Notes: a model not told the origin generated them from the letters alone. Shown: positions 8,998 to 17,992, numbered from the stretch's first letter. The stretch is DNA of 64,000 nucleotides from Paraburkholderia caribensis (GCF_002902945.1 NZ_CP026103.1:372001-436000), one strand, 5' to 3'. Translations and numbers: made by a program.

Positions 8998-9501
8998 ATG
9001 AACGTCGCACGGCAGGTGGTGTCTTTTCTCAGCTCGCGCGGCCTCAAGCTCGCGACAGCCGAATCGTGCACGGCGGGGCAGATCGCATCGTGTCTCGCTG
9101 AAATTCCGGGAAGCGGGGCGTGCCTCGACGTAGGCTTCGTTACGTATTCCCCGTCGGGCAAGGCGGGCTTCCTCGGCGTACAGCACGCGACCATGCAGGC
9201 ACATGGCCTGACGAGCGAAGCCGTCGCCCGCGAGATGGCGGAAGGCGCATTGCAGCAGGAGGCGAGTTGCGCCGATGTTGCCGTAGCCAACACCGGGGTT
9301 GCCGACGCATCGCCATGGGACGGACCGCCGCCAGGTACACAATGCTTCGCCTGGGCGTACCGCATGCGCGATGGTCGCATCGTCACGTTTGCAGAAACCC
9401 GGCGTTTCTCCGGCAGCCGCAACGAAATCCGTCATCACGCGGCTCGTTACGCGTTGTCCCGCATCGAGCATTACTTCAACACCTTGGGCTCGCTGCGTTG
9501 A
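8998..9501 (+). CDS. CinA C-terminal domain protein (nicotinamide-nucleotide amidohydrolase family)
   Basis: The 167-residue protein has a strong purine-rich ribosome site (GAGAGAGGGGG) before ATG 8998. The family motif LKLATAESCTAGQIASCLAEIPG near the N-terminus contains the conserved Ser/Cys-Thr-Gly-Gly/Ala region, and VANTGVADASPWDGPPPGTQCFAW corresponds to the GIAGPxG-type motif, here altered. Standalone CinA-C proteins deamidate nicotinamide mononucleotide in NAD recycling. The changed GP motif makes the activity less certain. It follows the oxidase operon by 15 bases and may be co-transcribed with it. Confidence 0.8.
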   Translation: MNVARQVVSFLSSRGLKLATAESCTAGQIASCLAEIPGSGACLDVGFVTYSPSGKAGFLGVQHATMQAHGLTSEAVAREMAEGALQQEASCADVAVANTGVADASPWDGPPPGTQCFAWAYRMRDGRIVTFAETRRFSGSRNEIRHHAARYALSRIEHYFNTLGSLR

Positions 9502-9672
9502 CCCGGCGTTGCGGCAAGGCGCGGCGCGGCGAATGGTGGCAACGTCTCCAGGTGATTCATGCAGCGCACGATGAGCACTGTCCATAAGAAGTCAGATGCG
9601 TATCGATGCAAGCCGCTCATTCCGCCGAAATGCGCGATCCCGCGTCTTTCAGTCCAGCAGCGATCCCGTTGT

Positions 9673-9906
9673 TCACTGGATGCGCGAGATTTCTTTCGAT
9701 ACAGCCGATGGGCTGTCGTAATTGTGATCGGGCAGTTTGTCGATGAGATCGACGATGTCCGTGTTGGCGCGATTCTGCCGGGCGCGCTCCACCAGTTTTT
9801 CGCGGGTAGCCGGGTAATCGACGCCGGCCAACGCCTTCTGCACATCAATGGGACTGGGTTGGCCAGGGTGACGTTGATCCTGCGAATGGGCGGGATGCTG
9901 CGACAT
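9673..9906 (-). CDS. DUF2795 domain protein
   Basis: The 77-residue start at MSQHPAHSQDQ is chosen because GGAGGA lies seven bases upstream; an ATG 21 bases earlier has no such site. After a Gln/His-rich hydrophilic leader, residues ~23-75 carry the small helical DUF2795 fold: DVQKALAGVDYPATREKLVE, then a D-x-L-D-K-LPD turn with the LPDHNYDS motif and a final helix. The domain is often found in stress-related clusters of GC-rich bacteria. Its molecular role is unknown. It is a single-gene unit on the minus strand. Confidence 0.78.
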   Translation of the reverse strand: MSQHPAHSQDQRHPGQPSPIDVQKALAGVDYPATREKLVERARQNRANTDIVDLIDKLPDHNYDSPSAVSKEISRIQ

Positions 9907-10038
9907 GCGTGTCCTCCGTTGATTCAATGCGAGTGCTACGCGAACGGCCGCACGCCGGCTCGCGGTTCGTCAACAGCGCAAGCGCGATGCCTGTGCGTGC
10001 GCGAACTGCGGGAGCCGCGCTTGCTGCTTCACTGTTTC

Positions 10039-10167
10039 GTAGCGAACGGGTCGTTCGATCCGATCTTGGTACTGACGCAGCGCGAGCCGATCACAAATGC
10101 GATCGAAGCCTATCAGGCATTCGATGCACGCGAGCCGGGCTGGATCAAGGTGAAACTCGAGCCTTGA
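10039..10167 (+). pseudogene. 3' remnant of a zinc-dependent alcohol dehydrogenase
   Basis: The last ~42 codons of this frame, ending at TGA 10165-10167, read SFDPILVLTQREPITNAIEA, YQAFDAREPGWIKVKLEP. This is the typical C-terminus of zinc-dependent alcohol dehydrogenases (DP...ILTQREPL...A..AY..FD.R.PGWIKV.L.P). Nothing upstream in any frame shows the GroES-like or Rossmann domains, and there is no start signal. I read it as the surviving tail of a deleted gene. The complete dehydrogenase at 20851 has a different tail, so this is not a duplicate of it. Confidence 0.6.
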
Positions 10168-10306
10168 TTGGCCGTGCGCGTCGCATGACGGGCCGCCGCG
10201 ACGTTGTTTCCGTTCCGCCTGGGCCGGCAGCGCATCGCCGGCTCCCCGGGCGGAAACGATGGCCGCGGTCGGGACGACAGCGTTGTCCTCACTGCGAGCG
10301 CATCGG

Positions 10307-10789
10307 CTAACCCCGTGTCGAATCGTGAATGATCTGCGCCGCGTGCGCACGAGCGTCGGGCGTGGACGGAGCATCGCCGAGCAGCAGCGACGAGCGTACG
10401 CCGGAAGTCGCTTCGTCGAGTGAACCGTGCGGCGCCGTGAACGTGCTGTTGATACGGCTCTCGGCGCCGCCAACGGCGTCGACGAACGCGTCCAGTGCGA
10501 TCTCATTCAGATGCCGCAAATAAGCAGCCGCTTTTGCGGTGCCCGCCAGCGCAAAACTGGTCTGCAAACGCCACGCGCCAAACGGCGAACACTCGTTGGC
10601 AGCCTCCAGCGCGACTGCCCGCTGCTCATCGAGCGACGCATGTATCGCCTTGCTGTTCAGTTCCGCAATCCGCCCGGCCGTCTCGACGCACAGCTGCGCC
10701 AGATCGCTCAACTGGTTGACGGGCCACGCGTCGTGTTCGCGAACCGTGTTGGGTACATCGTTGGGCAAAGCAATGAGACCTTCGCTCAT
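10307..10789 (-). CDS. Phasin-like protein
   Basis: The 160-residue start MSEGLIALPND is supported by AAGGAG nine bases upstream; a longer ORF start lacks a ribosome site. The protein is helical and Ala-rich, with a central segment (LSDLAQLCVETAGRIAELNS, LQTSFALAGTAKAAAYLRH) typical of phasin-family polyhydroxyalkanoate granule proteins. Phasins coat the PHA granule surface and are frequent in Burkholderiales, often in several copies. There is no signal peptide. The assignment rests on helix pattern and composition, so an unrelated helical stress protein is possible. The Gly/Ser/Thr-rich tail is disordered. Confidence 0.55.
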   Translation of the reverse strand: MSEGLIALPNDVPNTVREHDAWPVNQLSDLAQLCVETAGRIAELNSKAIHASLDEQRAVALEAANECSPFGAWRLQTSFALAGTAKAAAYLRHLNEIALDAFVDAVGGAESRINSTFTAPHGSLDEATSGVRSSLLLGDAPSTPDARAHAAQIIHDSTRG

Positions 10790-10950
10790 GTTGAACTCCT
10801 TCAGGGTGGAATACCTTGGTCGATGGCGAAACGGCTCGCCGTTTTGCGGTGCCGCAATCGGCATTCCACTTTCGGCTTCGCAATGCGGTGCCCGTTGCGT
10901 GGTACGTGCGATGCTCAAATGGGCAGGTGTCGAAGAAGGAGTGCGTGTCG

Positions 10951-11406
10951 ATGGATCGACAGATAAGGCGGACGGTCGCCACCGATTACCCCGAGATCTG
11001 TTCGTGGATCACCGATGCAACCGTCTGCCGTCAATGGGCGGGGCCTGCTATCGCCTTTCCTCCACAGTGTGATGTCGTGGCGACAGAACTCGTGAAAGAA
11101 GGGCAGCGGAGTTTCACCCTGGTTGAAGGAGAGGCCGTAGCCGGATTCGGGCAATTCTGGGTGATCGAGCCGGGCGCAGTTCATATCGGACGGGTCATCG
11201 TGTCGCCGCGCTGCCGCAGCAGAGGCATCGGACGTTATCTCGTGCAGGCACTCGTCGCACAAGGGATGGCGTCAACGGGCGCAGCCCGCGCGACGCTCCG
11301 GGTTGCACGCGGAAACGACCGCGCCGCGGCCCTGTATGCGAGCATGGGCTTCGAAGCGGTGCCCGAACGCTCCACGCCGGACGTCCTGTTCATGCAGCGG
11401 CCTTGA
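10951..11406 (+). CDS. GNAT family N-acetyltransferase
   Basis: The protein of about 151 residues begins MDRQIRRTVATDYPEI; a GTG two codons earlier (10945), closer to an AAGGAG site, is also possible. The acetyl-CoA binding region is clear: VHIGRVIVSPRCRSRGIGRYLV carries the R-x-x-G-x-G/A loop, followed by the helix and the NDRAAALYASMGFEAVPE motif that ends GNAT folds. The substrate cannot be deduced. It converges on recQ, and the two stop codons overlap by 17 bases. Confidence 0.85.
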   Translation: MDRQIRRTVATDYPEICSWITDATVCRQWAGPAIAFPPQCDVVATELVKEGQRSFTLVEGEAVAGFGQFWVIEPGAVHIGRVIVSPRCRSRGIGRYLVQALVAQGMASTGAARATLRVARGNDRAAALYASMGFEAVPERSTPDVLFMQRP

Positions 11407-13147
11407 CGAATCGGGCGAGAAAGGTGCGCGTGGTTCCATCAGGAAACAGCACGGCCACCTGGTCTGTCGTTGCGAACGTTACCTGGCCCGTCCCGTACTT
11501 GCGCACCCGCACGCACTGGCCGCGCGTAAAACAGTGCCGCCGCTCGCGCGTGCTGGACGCAGCATTCATCGTCCCGTCCCGAGCCGGCGCTATCGCCTTC
11601 ACGGGCGCCTGAAATGGTTCGACGTGCGGCGGGTTCCGGCAGTTGTCGCATGTGCCGCACCCGTCGACCTCGTCGGCAAAGCCGAAGTGCTCGAGTATGG
11701 TGTGCCAGCGGCAACCGCCCGTTTGCGCATAGTCGATCATCTGTTGAAGTGCCTCGCCATCGCGCTTCGCCAGTTCGTCGTACCGTTGCAGCGCTGTGGC
11801 AAGCGCATCGCTGCCCGGCGCGCCGTCGCGGCGCAGATAGCGGCGCGCGCGATTGCGACGCGCAAGCCCTGCGTCGAGCAGAATTTTCAGCGCCACCAGC
11901 AGTTTGTTGCGCCCGATGTCCGGGAGCATGCGCGCGAGGTCGTCCGCGCTGATGCCCGTCGCGGTGCCGTCGTCGTGCTTGCCCAGCGCCTCGCGCACCC
12001 GCTCGACGAGTTCGCGCTCCGGATAGCGGCCAAGCTGCAGGAACTGCTGCACACGCCTGTCGTTCAGATCGAACAGCAGGATGCAATCGGCAGCTTCCCC
12101 GTCGCGGCCGGCGCGCCCGCTTTCCTGATAGTACGCATCGATACTGCCCGGCATCTGGTCATGCACGACGAAACGTATGTCGGCCTTGTCGATGCCCATG
12201 CCGAACGCATTGGTCGCGATCATCACACGCACGTCGCCGCGCATGAAGCGGTCTTGTGCGTCATGCCGCTCGCGGGAACCGATTCGGCCGTGATAAAGGG
12301 CAGCCGGCACGCCCCATTCGCGCACGGCCGCCGCCAGCCGTTCCGCTTCGCGCACCGTCGCCGTGTAGATGATTCCGGCGTCGCCGCGCGACTCGAGCAA
12401 CGCGCGAAGCGCTGCGAGCTTCGCCTGCGCGGAACGCGCGGATGCACGTCCTTTGGTGCCCGCGACCGACACCTGCGTCACGCTGTACCGCAGATTCGGC
12501 CGATAGACGCCTGTGTGCAGCACGCGCGCCTCGCGCATGCCGAGCGTGCGCACGATATCGTCGACGACAGCCGTCGTCGCCGTCGCCGTGAGTGCGAGCA
12601 CGGGCGGACCTCCCAGGCTGCGCACCGCGTCGGCGATCTGCAGGAAGGCCGGCCTGAAGTCGTGTCCCCACTGCGAGATGCAGTGAGCTTCGTCGACCAC
12701 GATCAGACTCACACGTGGTTGCGCGCATGGGCCGCGACGCCCTTGAAGCGCTTCCAGCAGCGTCGGTTTGGCGAGTTGCTCGGGTGTGACGAACACAATC
12801 GCGCGCGCGGCGGTGGTCAGGTTTTCATACGTCTGCCGTTCCTCGGCGGCGCTCAGTGTGCTGTTGATCTGCAGCGCCTGCACGTCGGCGGCGAGCAGTT
12901 TGTCGCGTTGATCCTTCATCAATGCGATCAACGGCGATACGACGAGGGTCAGGCCGCTCAGATGCATGGCGGGCAGCTGGTAGCACAGCGATTTGCCAGC
13001 ACCCGTCGGCATGATGGCGAGCGTGTCGTGTCCCTGCATCACGCTGTCGATAATCTCGCGTTGTCCCGGACGCAGCGAATCGAAACCAAACACGTCGCGT
13101 AGCGTCCGGTGCATGGCCTTGCTGCTCGTTTCTGTCGATGCTGGCAT
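11390..13147 (-). CDS. recQ: ATP-dependent DNA helicase RecQ, short form
   Basis: The 585-residue start at MPASTETSSKAMHRTL has AAGGAAG upstream; an ORF start 77 codons earlier is not family-like. Motifs of superfamily 2 are seen in order: Walker A MPTGAGKSLCYQLP, DEAH box VVDEAHCISQWGHDFRP, LTATAT, and the helicase C lobe with GMGIDKADIRFVVH and YYQESGRAGRDGE. A zinc-binding region has Cys in GGCRW and GCGTCDNCRNP. The HRDC domain of E. coli RecQ is absent; instead there is a short basic C-terminal module (RVRKYGTGQV...FLARFVKAAA). It unwinds DNA in 3'-5' direction for recombination and repair. A second, canonical RecQ probably exists elsewhere in the genome. Confidence 0.92.
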   Translation of the reverse strand: MPASTETSSKAMHRTLRDVFGFDSLRPGQREIIDSVMQGHDTLAIMPTGAGKSLCYQLPAMHLSGLTLVVSPLIALMKDQRDKLLAADVQALQINSTLSAAEERQTYENLTTAARAIVFVTPEQLAKPTLLEALQGRRGPCAQPRVSLIVVDEAHCISQWGHDFRPAFLQIADAVRSLGGPPVLALTATATTAVVDDIVRTLGMREARVLHTGVYRPNLRYSVTQVSVAGTKGRASARSAQAKLAALRALLESRGDAGIIYTATVREAERLAAAVREWGVPAALYHGRIGSRERHDAQDRFMRGDVRVMIATNAFGMGIDKADIRFVVHDQMPGSIDAYYQESGRAGRDGEAADCILLFDLNDRRVQQFLQLGRYPERELVERVREALGKHDDGTATGISADDLARMLPDIGRNKLLVALKILLDAGLARRNRARRYLRRDGAPGSDALATALQRYDELAKRDGEALQQMIDYAQTGGCRWHTILEHFGFADEVDGCGTCDNCRNPPHVEPFQAPVKAIAPARDGTMNAASSTRERRHCFTRGQCVRVRKYGTGQVTFATTDQVAVLFPDGTTRTFLARFVKAAA

Positions 13148-13364
13148 CGGTGCTTCCTTTACAGGTGTCGCTGGCGGGCGCTCCGACACGCTGCAAGCAA
13201 TGGGCATTCCGCCTGGCGTGCCACGCGTCGTCTGCCGTCCGCGGAAGGCTGCGCAGACGGAGAACGCCGGAGGCGGCAGGTCGCGGATCCAGCGGGCCGG
13301 GCGCTTGCTAGACACATGACACGACCGTGCAAGCCGGCACGCCGCAATTTCATGGGAGCAAGCA

Positions 13365-14231
13365 ATGACCGGAACCAAATATGCAGCGCCGCCTTTCCCG
13401 CCGCAACAGCAAGACGCTGTGCCGGGCCTTACCGCGCCGATGACTCCGCAGCCCGATCACGGCGAAGAGAGCTATGTCGGACACAACCGGCTCGCAGGCA
13501 AGGCGGCGATCATCACGGGCGGCGACAGCGGCATTGGGCGCGCCGTGGCGATCGCCTTCGCCCGCGAAGGGGCGGACGTGCTGATCTCTTATCTGAACGA
13601 GCACGATGACGCACGCGAGACGCAGCGCTGGGTCGAAAAGGCCGGTCGCCGTGCGGTGCTGATGCCAGGTGATATCAGGGACACCGCCCAATGCAGCGCG
13701 ATCGTCGAGCGCGCAATGGCGGAGTTCGGACGGATCGACATTGTCGTCAACAACGCGGCCTATCAGATGACCTACGATTCGCTCGACGAGATCACCGATG
13801 AAGAATGGAACAAGACATTCGATACGAACATCGGCGCGATGTTCAGGATCGTGCGCTCTGCCGTCAAACATATGAAACCGGGCGGCTCGATCATCAACAC
13901 GACATCGATCAATGCGGACAAGCCCAATCCCGGCTTACTCGCGTATGCAACGACAAAAGGTGCAATCCAGAACTTTACAGGCGGCCTTGCGCAATTGCTC
14001 GCCAAACAGGGCATTCGCGTCAATTGCGTCGCGCCCGGACCTATCTGGACGCCGCTGATCCCGTCGACGATGCCGAAAGAGAAAGTCGAAAACTTCGGCA
14101 AGCAGGTACCGATGCAGCGGCCGGGGCAGCCCGTCGAACTCGCACCCGCTTATGTGATGCTCGCGACAGACGAGGCGAGTTATGTGTCAGGCGCGACGAT
14201 CGCCGTGACGGGTGGCGCACCGATTCTCTAG
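13365..14231 (+). CDS. SDR family oxidoreductase, YghA/YdaD-like
   Basis: The 288-residue protein begins with a Pro/Gln-rich leader (PPFPPQQQDAVPG) typical of the YghA/general-stress SDR group. It then has the cofactor motif TGGDSGIGRA, NNAAYQ, the Tyr-x3-Lys site YATTK, and a full C-terminus ending SYVSGATIAVTGGAPIL, so it is complete. Family members reduce aldehydes or sugars with NAD(P)H and are often induced by general stress. GGGAG precedes the ATG. It is transcribed away from recQ. Its neighbours support a stress-related role but do not define a substrate. Confidence 0.88.
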   Translation: MTGTKYAAPPFPPQQQDAVPGLTAPMTPQPDHGEESYVGHNRLAGKAAIITGGDSGIGRAVAIAFAREGADVLISYLNEHDDARETQRWVEKAGRRAVLMPGDIRDTAQCSAIVERAMAEFGRIDIVVNNAAYQMTYDSLDEITDEEWNKTFDTNIGAMFRIVRSAVKHMKPGGSIINTTSINADKPNPGLLAYATTKGAIQNFTGGLAQLLAKQGIRVNCVAPGPIWTPLIPSTMPKEKVENFGKQVPMQRPGQPVELAPAYVMLATDEASYVSGATIAVTGGAPIL

Positions 14232-14338
14232 GCGGGTGAGGCGCGGCCCGGCGGCATGCTGACGGGCCTTCACCTCTACGCGCAATCAAGGTCGATTTCC
14301 TGATCTGACGATTGAACACAGCCATCGGGAGCGCGGAC

Positions 14339-14716
14339 ATGGAAAGCCAACATTCAGGACGACAGCTACCGGATCGTGAAGTCGACGGACAGGTAAGACT
14401 TCTCACGCTGCTCGTGGCTTTACATCTGCTCGTGTTTTCCGAGTCTCGAACGTGGTTGTCGCCCGCGCAGTCCGTAGGTGTCATGCGACGATGGCACATC
14501 GCCGATTCCACCGTGCTGGATGTCCTTCGACGGGTCAGGATTTCGAGTCGGGCGTTACCCATCGCGGTCCGTTTGACGGAGTGTCACGGCTGTCTGCTGG
14601 ACCCGGTCGGCATCCGTGCGATATTTGATAGCGGGGGATCGATCGATGCGGACGCGGTGCTCTACCGGATCATCCGGCGTGCGTGCGAATCAGCGCTGCT
14701 GCGGGACTCACCTTGA
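14339..14716 (+). CDS. Hypothetical protein
   Basis: A 125-residue frame starts at MESQHSGRQLPD with GGGAG seven bases upstream. It is basic with one moderately hydrophobic segment (VRLLTLLVALHLLVFSES) and a C-terminal helix-rich part (AVLYRIIRRACESALL). I recognise no family. Codon use is less biased than in the oxidase genes, so it may be a rapidly evolving accessory gene. I consider it a probable but unproved coding region. Confidence 0.45.
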   Translation: MESQHSGRQLPDREVDGQVRLLTLLVALHLLVFSESRTWLSPAQSVGVMRRWHIADSTVLDVLRRVRISSRALPIAVRLTECHGCLLDPVGIRAIFDSGGSIDADAVLYRIIRRACESALLRDSP

Positions 14717-14884
14717 CTCACCTTGAGGAACGAGATGTCTGTCGGCGCGTCACCAGCCATATTCTCCGGCATGCTTCGACCTCGCGCGAGCGTGTCGGCA
14801 CGGCGGTTGCTGCATGCTTGAGCCGGATGGGCTTTCCAACCCTACGACGGCCGCGCACTGCCGCGCTTCAGGAGGACCCATGCC

Positions 14885-15175
14885 ATGCCATTCCAATCCT
14901 ATCTTCCTTACCGCAATTGCACCGTCGATGTCTGCGTGACGCCCGCGAAAACATACGCGCTCGGCGGCGTGTATAGGCGGTACCGGGTAACCTGGACCAT
15001 TTCTTCACCTGGCCGAACTGGAAATCAGGTCGTCAGTTTCCCTGAGCAGTTCGATTTCCTGTCCGAACAGGAAGCCTTCCGCTACGGGGAAAAGCGGGCA
15101 CACACGTTTATTGATTCCATTCTTTCGACACCGTCGCAGCTGCACGGCTTAAGCGACGGACTAGTGCGAGGATGA
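14885..15175 (+). CDS. Small conserved-looking hypothetical protein
   Basis: This 96-residue protein has a near-ideal GGAGGA eight bases before ATG 14885; an ATG at 14880 is too close to that site. The N-terminus (YRNCTVDVCVTPAKTYALGG) and middle (YRRYRVTWTISSPG) look like a small beta-rich domain, followed by a helix (EQEAFRYGEKRAHTFIDSIL). There is no signal peptide or TM segment. I do not recognise the family. The real ribosome site and balanced composition favour a true gene. Confidence 0.6.
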   Translation: MPFQSYLPYRNCTVDVCVTPAKTYALGGVYRRYRVTWTISSPGRTGNQVVSFPEQFDFLSEQEAFRYGEKRAHTFIDSILSTPSQLHGLSDGLVRG

Positions 15176-15295
15176 CGTCCTCGACGGCTCCTGGTGCGCG
15201 GGACACTGGCGGGCCCGTCTGGGCGCGTTGGCGGTGGCCCACGCAAAGGCCCGTGACACTTCGTATGAGCCAGGCCCGACAGGTTGCCGCTCGGC

Positions 15296-15880
15296 TTACC
15301 GCTGCTGCCCCGGATCGGCGAGTTGCTGCTGTTCGTCGCACGCATGGTGCGTCGATTCGGACTTCCCGCTCACGTGTCGCCGCGCCGCTTCGATAGAGCG
15401 TGCAAGGGCAGGGTCATCGCCATGTTGCCGCGCCGCTGTCTCTGCCAGATCCAGGTACGCTTGTGCGACGCGGCGCAGATCGTCTTCGGAGGCATCTTCG
15501 ATCCCGATCAGCTTGTTGCTGGCGTCCTTTTGCGATGCCAGCAACTCATTGAGCTTGAGATGCACGGCGACCGAGTCTTTGTTCTGGCTTTGCTGGATGA
15601 GGAACACCATGAGGAAGGTGACGATAGTCGTTCCAGTGTTCACGACGAGTTGCCAGCTTTCGGAAAAGTGGAAGAGAGGTCCGCAAACCAGCCAGATCAC
15701 AATGGAGATGGCCGCCAGCCCGAAGGCGTAAGGCGATCCGGCCCAGCGGGTTACCGCGGCCGCGAACGCGTCGAAGGCACGCGAGACGGGATTTCGCCTC
15801 GCATACGCGGGACTCGACGTGTTCGGCACGCTCGCGAGCGCATCTGTGGGGCCGCTGCCGTGTGAGGTTTCGTGAGTCAT
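15296..15880 (-). CDS. Low-affinity iron permease family membrane protein
   Basis: The 194-residue start MTHETSHGSG has GGAGG directly upstream; a longer start 14 codons earlier lacks this. The protein has two TM helices, around residues 44-62 (YAFGLAAISIVIWLVCGPLF) and 70-92 (WQLVVNTGTTIVTFLMVFL), followed by the motif QQSQNKDSVAVHLKLNELLA typical of the bacterial Iron_permease (FET4-related) family. The C-terminal part is hydrophilic. Family members in bacteria are short membrane proteins whose iron transport is not well proven. It is divergent from the NUDIX gene. Confidence 0.85.
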   Translation of the reverse strand: MTHETSHGSGPTDALASVPNTSSPAYARRNPVSRAFDAFAAAVTRWAGSPYAFGLAAISIVIWLVCGPLFHFSESWQLVVNTGTTIVTFLMVFLIQQSQNKDSVAVHLKLNELLASQKDASNKLIGIEDASEDDLRRVAQAYLDLAETAARQHGDDPALARSIEAARRHVSGKSESTHHACDEQQQLADPGQQR

Positions 15881-16064
15881 GGCACCTCCCCGTTTTGAAC
15901 TGTTCGTGTCCGTGGTCACCATCCTGGTGGCATTTGGCGTGCCTGAATCTTGCTACCGGTTTACCGGACCCGTCATGCCTTTGAGCAACGGAACCCGCAT
16001 CCGGCGTCAGCCGTCGGAAGGCACGCATAACTGCACTGTCGGATGCACGCATCAGGGAGCCAAC

Positions 16065-16496
16065 ATGAAGGAGCGAGCGACCGTCATCTGCCGACGTGAC
16101 GACACGGTTCTGTTCGTGCGTCATCGCATCCGTTGGGCTTTGCCTGGCGGCGCGGTCCGCCCGAACGAAAGTCCATTGCAGTGCGCGCATCGCGAGCTCG
16201 AGGAGGAGACTTCGCTGGTCGCCGTGTCGTCAGCCTACCTTTGGCAGTTCGTCGGCTTCAACAAGCGCCATCACGTATTCATCGTGGAAATTGCAGACAG
16301 CGCAGACCCGCAGCCGCGAAACGAAATACGGAGTTGCAGATGGTTCGTTCCACGCGACATCGGAACACTACTGGTCAGCGTGCCGACGAGGTCGATTCTG
16401 GAACTCGCGTCGGGCCGTCGTGGCCACGCCTGGCAATGGACGACGCAAAGACCACGAAAAGCTGGATCGCACGGTGAGCCTCTGCCATGGGAATGA
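16065..16496 (+). CDS. NUDIX hydrolase
   Basis: The 143-residue start MKERATVICRRDD follows GGGAG by seven bases; the longer upstream frame is not family-like. The Nudix box is visible as GGAVRPNESPLQCAHRELEE plus ETSL, matching G-x5-E-x7-R-E-U-x-E-E apart from Ser in place of the late Gly. The flanking WALPGG and WFVPRD segments fit the alpha/beta/alpha fold. Such enzymes hydrolyse nucleoside diphosphate-linked compounds; the substrate here is unknown. Confidence 0.87.
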   Translation: MKERATVICRRDDTVLFVRHRIRWALPGGAVRPNESPLQCAHRELEEETSLVAVSSAYLWQFVGFNKRHHVFIVEIADSADPQPRNEIRSCRWFVPRDIGTLLVSVPTRSILELASGRRGHAWQWTTQRPRKAGSHGEPLPWE

Positions 16497-16658
16497 CGGG
16501 CAGCTGGCCAGTCTCTTTGCCACCGTGCGGGCGGGGGCACGTTTCTCGCGCTGCATGCAGCAGAGCGAATATTGCACGGCCCGATTGGAAAAGTTACGCG
16601 AAACGACTGCAAACCCCGACGCGCTCCCATGCGATGCGGGATCAACCCAGGAGGAAGG

Positions 16659-16961
16659 ATGGCAATGACGCGCGAAGAATTCGAGCAAAAGGTCGGAAGC
16701 ATATTGCGCGATCACGGTTCCGGCGTGACAGCTGATCTGACTGACGAACTGCTCGCTTACTGGAACGGCCATGGGGTCGCCTATGTGCAGGTTTGCGAGC
16801 CGCCGCCGGACACCAGTTATGAAGAATTTGTCATGGACGACGCGCAGTGGAGAAACTGGCGGTCGTGGCTCGAGGCATGGATAGAAGCGCCGATGTTCAG
16901 TGTGCGCCCTGAAGTGCACAACTGGCTCTCGGAAGAACCGCCTGCCGACGCTGGAGAGTAG
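16659..16961 (+). CDS. Small acidic hypothetical protein
   Basis: About 100 residues start at MAMTREEFEQKVG, next to AGGAGGA; the second Met, six bases later, fits the ribosome site spacing better. The protein is acidic and aromatic-rich (AYWNGHGVAYVQVCEPPP, WRNWRSWLEAWIEAPMF), with helical ends and no signal or TM region. The family is not recognised. Its position after the NUDIX gene, in the same direction, does not reveal a function. Confidence 0.6.
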   Translation: MAMTREEFEQKVGSILRDHGSGVTADLTDELLAYWNGHGVAYVQVCEPPPDTSYEEFVMDDAQWRNWRSWLEAWIEAPMFSVRPEVHNWLSEEPPADAGE

Positions 16962-17129
16962 AAGCGGGATGCCGTGGCCCGGCCGATAACGGTCCGATGC
17001 CCTGTTGATCGGTCTGGGCGTTCCCATGGGCGGGTAGGCGAGTGCAGGGCACCCGCCTACGCCTGCAAGAAAGTCTTCGTCACTATGTCGACCGGCCGGT
17101 TACTCCGCTAACCATGCCGAGCCGGGATA

Positions 17130-17834
17130 TCACGACTGCGCGTATCGGCCCCGGTGCGGCAGCGTATCGCCCCTGGTCGAAGAACCACCGGGCTCTTCAA
17201 AAGGCGGCTGATGCCTGAAGCCCGCGCTGCCCGAAACAATGGCGATAATTGCGCCCACAATGAGTGCGGCAAACGAGTACCAGCTGGCCCGCGCGACACC
17301 GCGAGCGGCCTGGTCCGCTGCCTGACGGGCCTGCGGTTCCGCATCCGGACTCGACGCGAATGACGCTGCCGATGCGACGGCTGCCTGGACCTGCTGTCTT
17401 GCGGAGTCGATCGACGGGTTTGCCGCTCCCGTCCGGTTCGCTGCCGCTGCGCCGACTTGCGCGCCCGTCGCTGCGACGCTACCGACTGTGTTGACGGCAC
17501 CCGTGACGATGGAGGTCATGCCGTAGACAACCAGCAGCGTCATGACAGCCCACGCGAGCAGACCGTGGAGCCATCCGAGCACCGGGGCACATCGTCCCGC
17601 GAAATAGGACCCGACAAAGACCGCGAGCACCGTCGTCAAGATCATCCAGACACCGGAGCCGAACCCAAAACCTTCGAGGGGATGCGGTTTTGACATCGGC
17701 GTTAGCAGCGACGCTCCGATTGCCGTCCCGAGTACGCTCATGATCAGATACACAATCATCGACAGGATGACGCCTGCGATGACGGTGCCCCAGGACAGTC
17801 TTGGCAGACCATCGCGCGTGCTGAGCAGTTTCAT
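17130..17834 (-). CDS. Hypothetical membrane protein with Ala-rich extramembrane segment
   Basis: The 234-residue start MKLLSTRDGLPRLSWG is preceded by AAGGGGG. There are four predicted TM helices: GTVIAGVILSMIVYLIMSVL, GVWMILTTVLAVFVGSYFAG, LLAWAVMTLLVVYGMTSIV and a C-terminal FAALIVGAIIAIVSGS. Between helices 3 and 4 lies an Ala/Gln-rich amphipathic stretch (residues ~110-180). The arrangement resembles uncharacterised membrane proteins of Burkholderiales stress clusters. No transport or enzyme motif is visible. The C-terminal ~30 residues are hydrophilic. Confidence 0.7.
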   Translation of the reverse strand: MKLLSTRDGLPRLSWGTVIAGVILSMIVYLIMSVLGTAIGASLLTPMSKPHPLEGFGFGSGVWMILTTVLAVFVGSYFAGRCAPVLGWLHGLLAWAVMTLLVVYGMTSIVTGAVNTVGSVAATGAQVGAAAANRTGAANPSIDSARQQVQAAVASAASFASSPDAEPQARQAADQAARGVARASWYSFAALIVGAIIAIVSGSAGFRHQPPFEEPGGSSTRGDTLPHRGRYAQS

Positions 17835-17992
17835 GATTACCCCCTTGGCGTGCCACGCGCGGTGGCCGGTCGGACACCGCGCGGCGCTTTGGTTGCGCAA
17901 ACGCCATGCCGTTGCGCCGCGCATTTGGCAGATGCAGGAATGTCACATCCAGACGACAGCGATCCCGCGCCTGTCATACATGTCTGCCGTGA

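Noticed and set aside
7498..9585. A 695-codon minus-strand frame opposite ctaG, the cytochrome c and CinA genes
   Set aside because: It has no domain signal and is the antisense of three well supported genes; such long frames are expected at high GC.
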